Of a stretch of DNA of 8,113 nt, positions 5,980 to 8,113 are shown piece after piece. The position numbers and the translations under genes are program-made. Source of the DNA: Pseudomonadota bacterium (lineage in GTDB: Bacteria; Pseudomonadota; Alphaproteobacteria; Rhizobiales; Xanthobacteraceae); assembly GCA_023430245.1 (NCBI GenBank), contig JAEZBA010000400.1, positions 1 to 8,113 of the forward strand, read 5' to 3'. Numbering within the stretch: position 1 is the stretch's first letter; each line of letters begins with the position of its first letter. The notes under the pieces were generated by a model. It was given only the letters and a program-made list of their open reading frames with translations, searched no databases and was not told the origin of the DNA.

Positions 5980-7646
5980 AAGGTCCGTTCCGCCAGATAG
6001 CGATGGAGCGCCGCCACCACCTGCGCGCCTTCGCCGATCGCGCCCCCGACCCGCTTGACCGAACCGGAGCGTACATCGCCAACCGCGAAGACGCCGCGAA
6101 TGCTCGATTGCAGCGGATTTTCGCCGTGAGCGGCGGAGCATTCCTTGCCGGTCACCACGAAGCCGGCGCGATCCAGTTCGACGCCGCAATCCGCCAGCCA
6201 GGCGGTCGCTGGCGCGGCGCCGATGAACAGGAACAGGTTGCCGACCGCCGCCTCATCCTCCTCGCCTGTGTTGCGGTTGCGCCAGCGGACGCGCTCGAGC
6301 CGCCCATCGCCGGCAAGTCCGATGACTTCGGTATGAGGTATCACCTCGATATTGGGCGCAGCCTCGATCCGGTCGACCAAATAGCGCGACATGGTGGCGG
6401 CGAGGCCGGCGCCGCGCACGACAATCCGCACCGTCGCGGCATGCGCGGCGAGATAGACTGCGGCCTGGCCGGCGGAATTGCCGCCGCCGACGATCATGAC
6501 ATCCTCGTTGGTGCAAAGCCGCGCCTCGATCGGCGAGGCCCAGTACCACACGCCGCGGCCTTCGAACTCACCGAGATTGTCGACGTCCAGCCGGCGGTAG
6601 CGTGCGCCGCTTGCGATCACCACCGCGCGCGCCTGGATACGGCCGCCGTCGGTGTCGAGGCGGAACGGTCCGTCGGGCAGCGAGCAGTCGAGCCGGGTAA
6701 CCGCCAGCGGGGTCATGATCTCGCTGCCGAATTTCTGCGCCTGCACAAAGGCGCGGCTCACCAACGCCATTCCCGAAATGCCGGTCGGAAAGCCGAAATA
6801 ATTCTCGATCCGCGCGCTGGCGCCGGCCTGTCCGCCATACATGCTGCGTTCGACCACCATCACCGACAGGCCTTCGGAGCCGGCATAGACCGCGGTCGAA
6901 AGACCGGCGGGACCGCAGCCAACCACGGCCACGTCATAGACCTTGTCCGGGTCGATCTTCTCCAGCATCCCCAGCGCATGCGCGAGCGTGTTGTCGTCGG
7001 GATTGCGCAGGACATCGCCGTTCATCGTCACCACCAGCGGCAGGTCGTTCGGCTGCGGGGCGTAGCGGGCGATCACGTCCTGCGCTTCGCGGTCGGTCGC
7101 GGGATCGAGCAGGTGATGCGGGTAGGCATTGCGGGTGAGAAAGTTCTCGATCCGCACCACGTCGACGGCGCTGGGCGCGCCGATCAAAACGACACCGCCG
7201 GCGCCGCTCTCGATCAGCGACACCCGCCGCAGGATCATGGCGCGCATGACCCGCTCGCCAAGCTCGGCTTCCGCGATCAGCAATTGCCGCAGACCGGCGG
7301 GCGGGATCACCAGCGCCTCGACCTCGCCTTCGGCATGCGCGTCAAGCAGCGACGGGTCGCCCGACAGCGAGCCGACCTCGGCCATGAACTGGCCCGGACC
7401 AAAATCCACGATTGGCGTGACATGGCCGAGGCCGTCGCGCTGGCTCGCGACCACATGCCCGGACAGGATGATGTGCATGCCGCGCGGCTGGCCGGTCAGG
7501 AACAGCGCTTCCCCGTCGCCGAAGCGGCGCGCTTCGCCGAAACGGTGAAGCCGCGCGATCTCCTGTGCAGTCAGGGTCGGAAAGGCCTGCGCGTAGCGGG
7601 CATAGGTTGCGGGGGTGATGGCGACTTTTGCGGCATTGTCCGACAA
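5976..7646 (-). CDS. Cyclic-nucleotide-binding-like / glutaredoxin-fold-like / thioredoxin-reductase-like fusion lacking the CxxC
   Basis: This 556-residue protein has three parts. A CRP-type cyclic-nucleotide-binding-like domain spans about 15-145. A glutaredoxin/thioredoxin-fold-like domain spans about 150-228 (VVLIGAPSAVDVVRIENFLT, then NDLPLVVTMNGDVL) with no active-site Cys. A thioredoxin-reductase-like flavoprotein spans 236-556. FAD is bound by GCGPAG at 243-248 and AVGDVRSGSVKRVGGAIGEG at 521-540, NAD(P)H by GGGNSAG at 387-393. The position of the E. coli TrxB CATC redox centre reads WASP (369-372). Cysteines are only at 244, 321, 378, 487 and 503. It should therefore oxidise NAD(P)H through FAD but pass electrons to something other than thioredoxin. 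Pipelines often label such proteins trxB, which would be misleading here. The start is TTG 7646 with AAAGGA well placed upstream. Longer upstream starts would run into the divergent gene. It heads an operon with the 128-residue gene. Confidence 0.92.
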   Translation of the reverse strand: MSDNAAKVAITPATYARYAQAFPTLTAQEIARLHRFGEARRFGDGEALFLTGQPRGMHIILSGHVVASQRDGLGHVTPIVDFGPGQFMAEVGSLSGDPSLLDAHAEGEVEALVIPPAGLRQLLIAEAELGERVMRAMILRRVSLIESGAGGVVLIGAPSAVDVVRIENFLTRNAYPHHLLDPATDREAQDVIARYAPQPNDLPLVVTMNGDVLRNPDDNTLAHALGMLEKIDPDKVYDVAVVGCGPAGLSTAVYAGSEGLSVMVVERSMYGGQAGASARIENYFGFPTGISGMALVSRAFVQAQKFGSEIMTPLAVTRLDCSLPDGPFRLDTDGGRIQARAVVIASGARYRRLDVDNLGEFEGRGVWYWASPIEARLCTNEDVMIVGGGNSAGQAAVYLAAHAATVRIVVRGAGLAATMSRYLVDRIEAAPNIEVIPHTEVIGLAGDGRLERVRWRNRNTGEEDEAAVGNLFLFIGAAPATAWLADCGVELDRAGFVVTGKECSAAHGENPLQSSIRGVFAVGDVRSGSVKRVGGAIGEGAQVVAALHRYLAERTL

Positions 7647-7660
7647 GGGACCGATCCTTT
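7644..7660 (-). promoter_or_regulatory. Ribosome binding site that fixes a TTG start
   Basis: On the minus strand AAAGGA is followed after 8 nt by TTG, giving the N-terminus M-SDNAAKVAITPATY. The nearby ATG (in CAATGTGA) is in another frame and meets a stop at once. The position just before the CNB-like domain supports TTG as the true start. Confidence 0.7.
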
Positions 7661-7810
7661 CACATTGAGGCTGCGAGGCTAATCGTAACCGGCGGGCGCG
7701 GCCATGCGTCTTTTGCCCATACTGGCTCGGGCTTGCGCTGCCATCATGACGGCCACGCATATTTCTCCCAGGTCCATAGCGTGCTACCTGCATCGCTTGA
7801 GACTTGTTCC

Positions 7811-7815
7811 GGAGG
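7811..7815 (+). promoter_or_regulatory. Strong Shine-Dalgarno of the FMN-binding gene
   Basis: GGAGG lies 5 nt before the ATG at 7821 and fixes this start. The remaining 174-bp divergent gap (7647-7820) shows no convincing promoter pair on either strand. Confidence 0.75.
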
Positions 7816-7820
7816 CGGCG

Positions 7821-8113
7821 ATGACCACGGTCACCACGATCGAGCAGCTCGAAGCGCTCTACGGCGCGCCCGCCGAGGCCGCGATCGTGAAGGAAACCGG
7901 GCACGTCACGGCGGATTATGCGCGCTACATCGCGGCCTCGCCGTTCGCGATCCTCGGCACCGCCGGGCCGGAGGGTCTCGATTGCTCGCCGCGTGGCGAC
8001 AAGCCCGGCTTCGTGCGGGTCAGCGACGAGCGAACCCTGATGCTGCCCGACCGGTACGGCAACAACCGCATCGACTCGCTGCGCAATATCATCGCCGACC
8101 CGCGGGTGGCGCT
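7821..8113 (+). CDS. Pyridoxamine 5'-phosphate oxidase-like FMN-binding protein (N-terminal part, cut by the right edge)
   Basis: The first 97 codons of a split-barrel flavin-binding protein are present and the frame is open to the edge. The sequence has the features I recall from a subgroup annotated as pyridoxamine 5'-phosphate oxidase family, MSMEG_1061 type. These are YIAASPFAILGTAGPEG at 36-52, then DCSPRGDKPGFVRV at 54-67, then TLMLPDRYGNNRIDSL at 72-87, where the conserved Arg and Asn-Asn region would line the FMN phosphate site. Members usually run to about 200 residues, so roughly half is missing. This subgroup is probably an FMN- or F420-dependent oxidoreductase rather than the vitamin B6 enzyme PdxH; the substrate is unknown. 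It is transcribed away from the reductase operon. Confidence 0.85.
   Translation, partial: MTTVTTIEQLEALYGAPAEAAIVKETGHVTADYARYIAASPFAILGTAGPEGLDCSPRGDKPGFVRVSDERTLMLPDRYGNNRIDSLRNIIADPRVA

Noticed and set aside
6003..7682. 559-codon plus-strand open frame opposite the reductase gene
   Set aside because: Its codons are exactly complementary to those of the reductase. Stops would need TTA, CTA or TCA in the sense gene, which are rare at this GC content. The translation has no recognisable domain.
7647..7904. N-terminal extension of the reductase frame up to an ATG at 7904
   Set aside because: It would overlap the start of the divergent FMN gene, which has a strong Shine-Dalgarno. The added residues are Arg/Gly-rich with no domain, and TTG 7646 has a good ribosome binding site.

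Overview
The window looks like an ordinary chromosomal segment of a high-GC alphaproteobacterium. The best guess is a Bradyrhizobium/Rhodopseudomonas/Afipia-type member of the Nitrobacteraceae. This rests on the GC-rich codon use, the long N-terminal extension on UvrB, and the set of neighbours; the genus is an inference. There are seven protein genes, two of them cut by the window edges. I see no RNA genes, mobile elements or CRISPR. No gene-free stretch exceeds 300 bases.

Left block (1-3783), all on the minus strand. Reading in the direction of transcription, it starts with a two-domain extradiol ring-cleavage dioxygenase of the VOC fold (3783-2827). After a 189-bp gap comes an unrecognised membrane protein built from two tandem copies of one module, each ending in a SHOCT-like helical hairpin (2637-1381). 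After 45 bp comes uvrB (1335 to beyond the left edge), with about 195 extra residues before the normal UvrB core.

Centre (3784-5569). A 283-bp divergent intergenic region separates the dioxygenase from a plus-strand PAS-PAS-GGDEF protein (4067-5569). This is a probable diguanylate cyclase whose two sensor domains are an indel-free duplication at a 160-residue period. The intergenic region carries small palindromes and direct repeats and a hairpin overlapping the dioxygenase ribosome binding site.

Right block (5593-8113). Two minus-strand genes form a tight operon. The first, starting at a TTG codon (7646), encodes a fusion of a cyclic-nucleotide-binding-like domain, a glutaredoxin-fold-like domain and a thioredoxin-reductase-like flavoprotein, but with no CxxC redox centre. 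Its stop codon overlaps, as ATGA, the start of a 128-residue protein I do not recognise (5979-5593). Divergently transcribed from this operon is the beginning of an FMN-binding pyridoxamine-phosphate-oxidase-like gene (7821 onward).

The most interesting material is the cysteine-free reductase fusion with its coupled unknown partner, the duplicated SHOCT-like membrane protein, and the duplicated PAS sensor. These look like under-characterised conserved genes. I do not see clear evidence of a novel multi-gene defence or mobile system.
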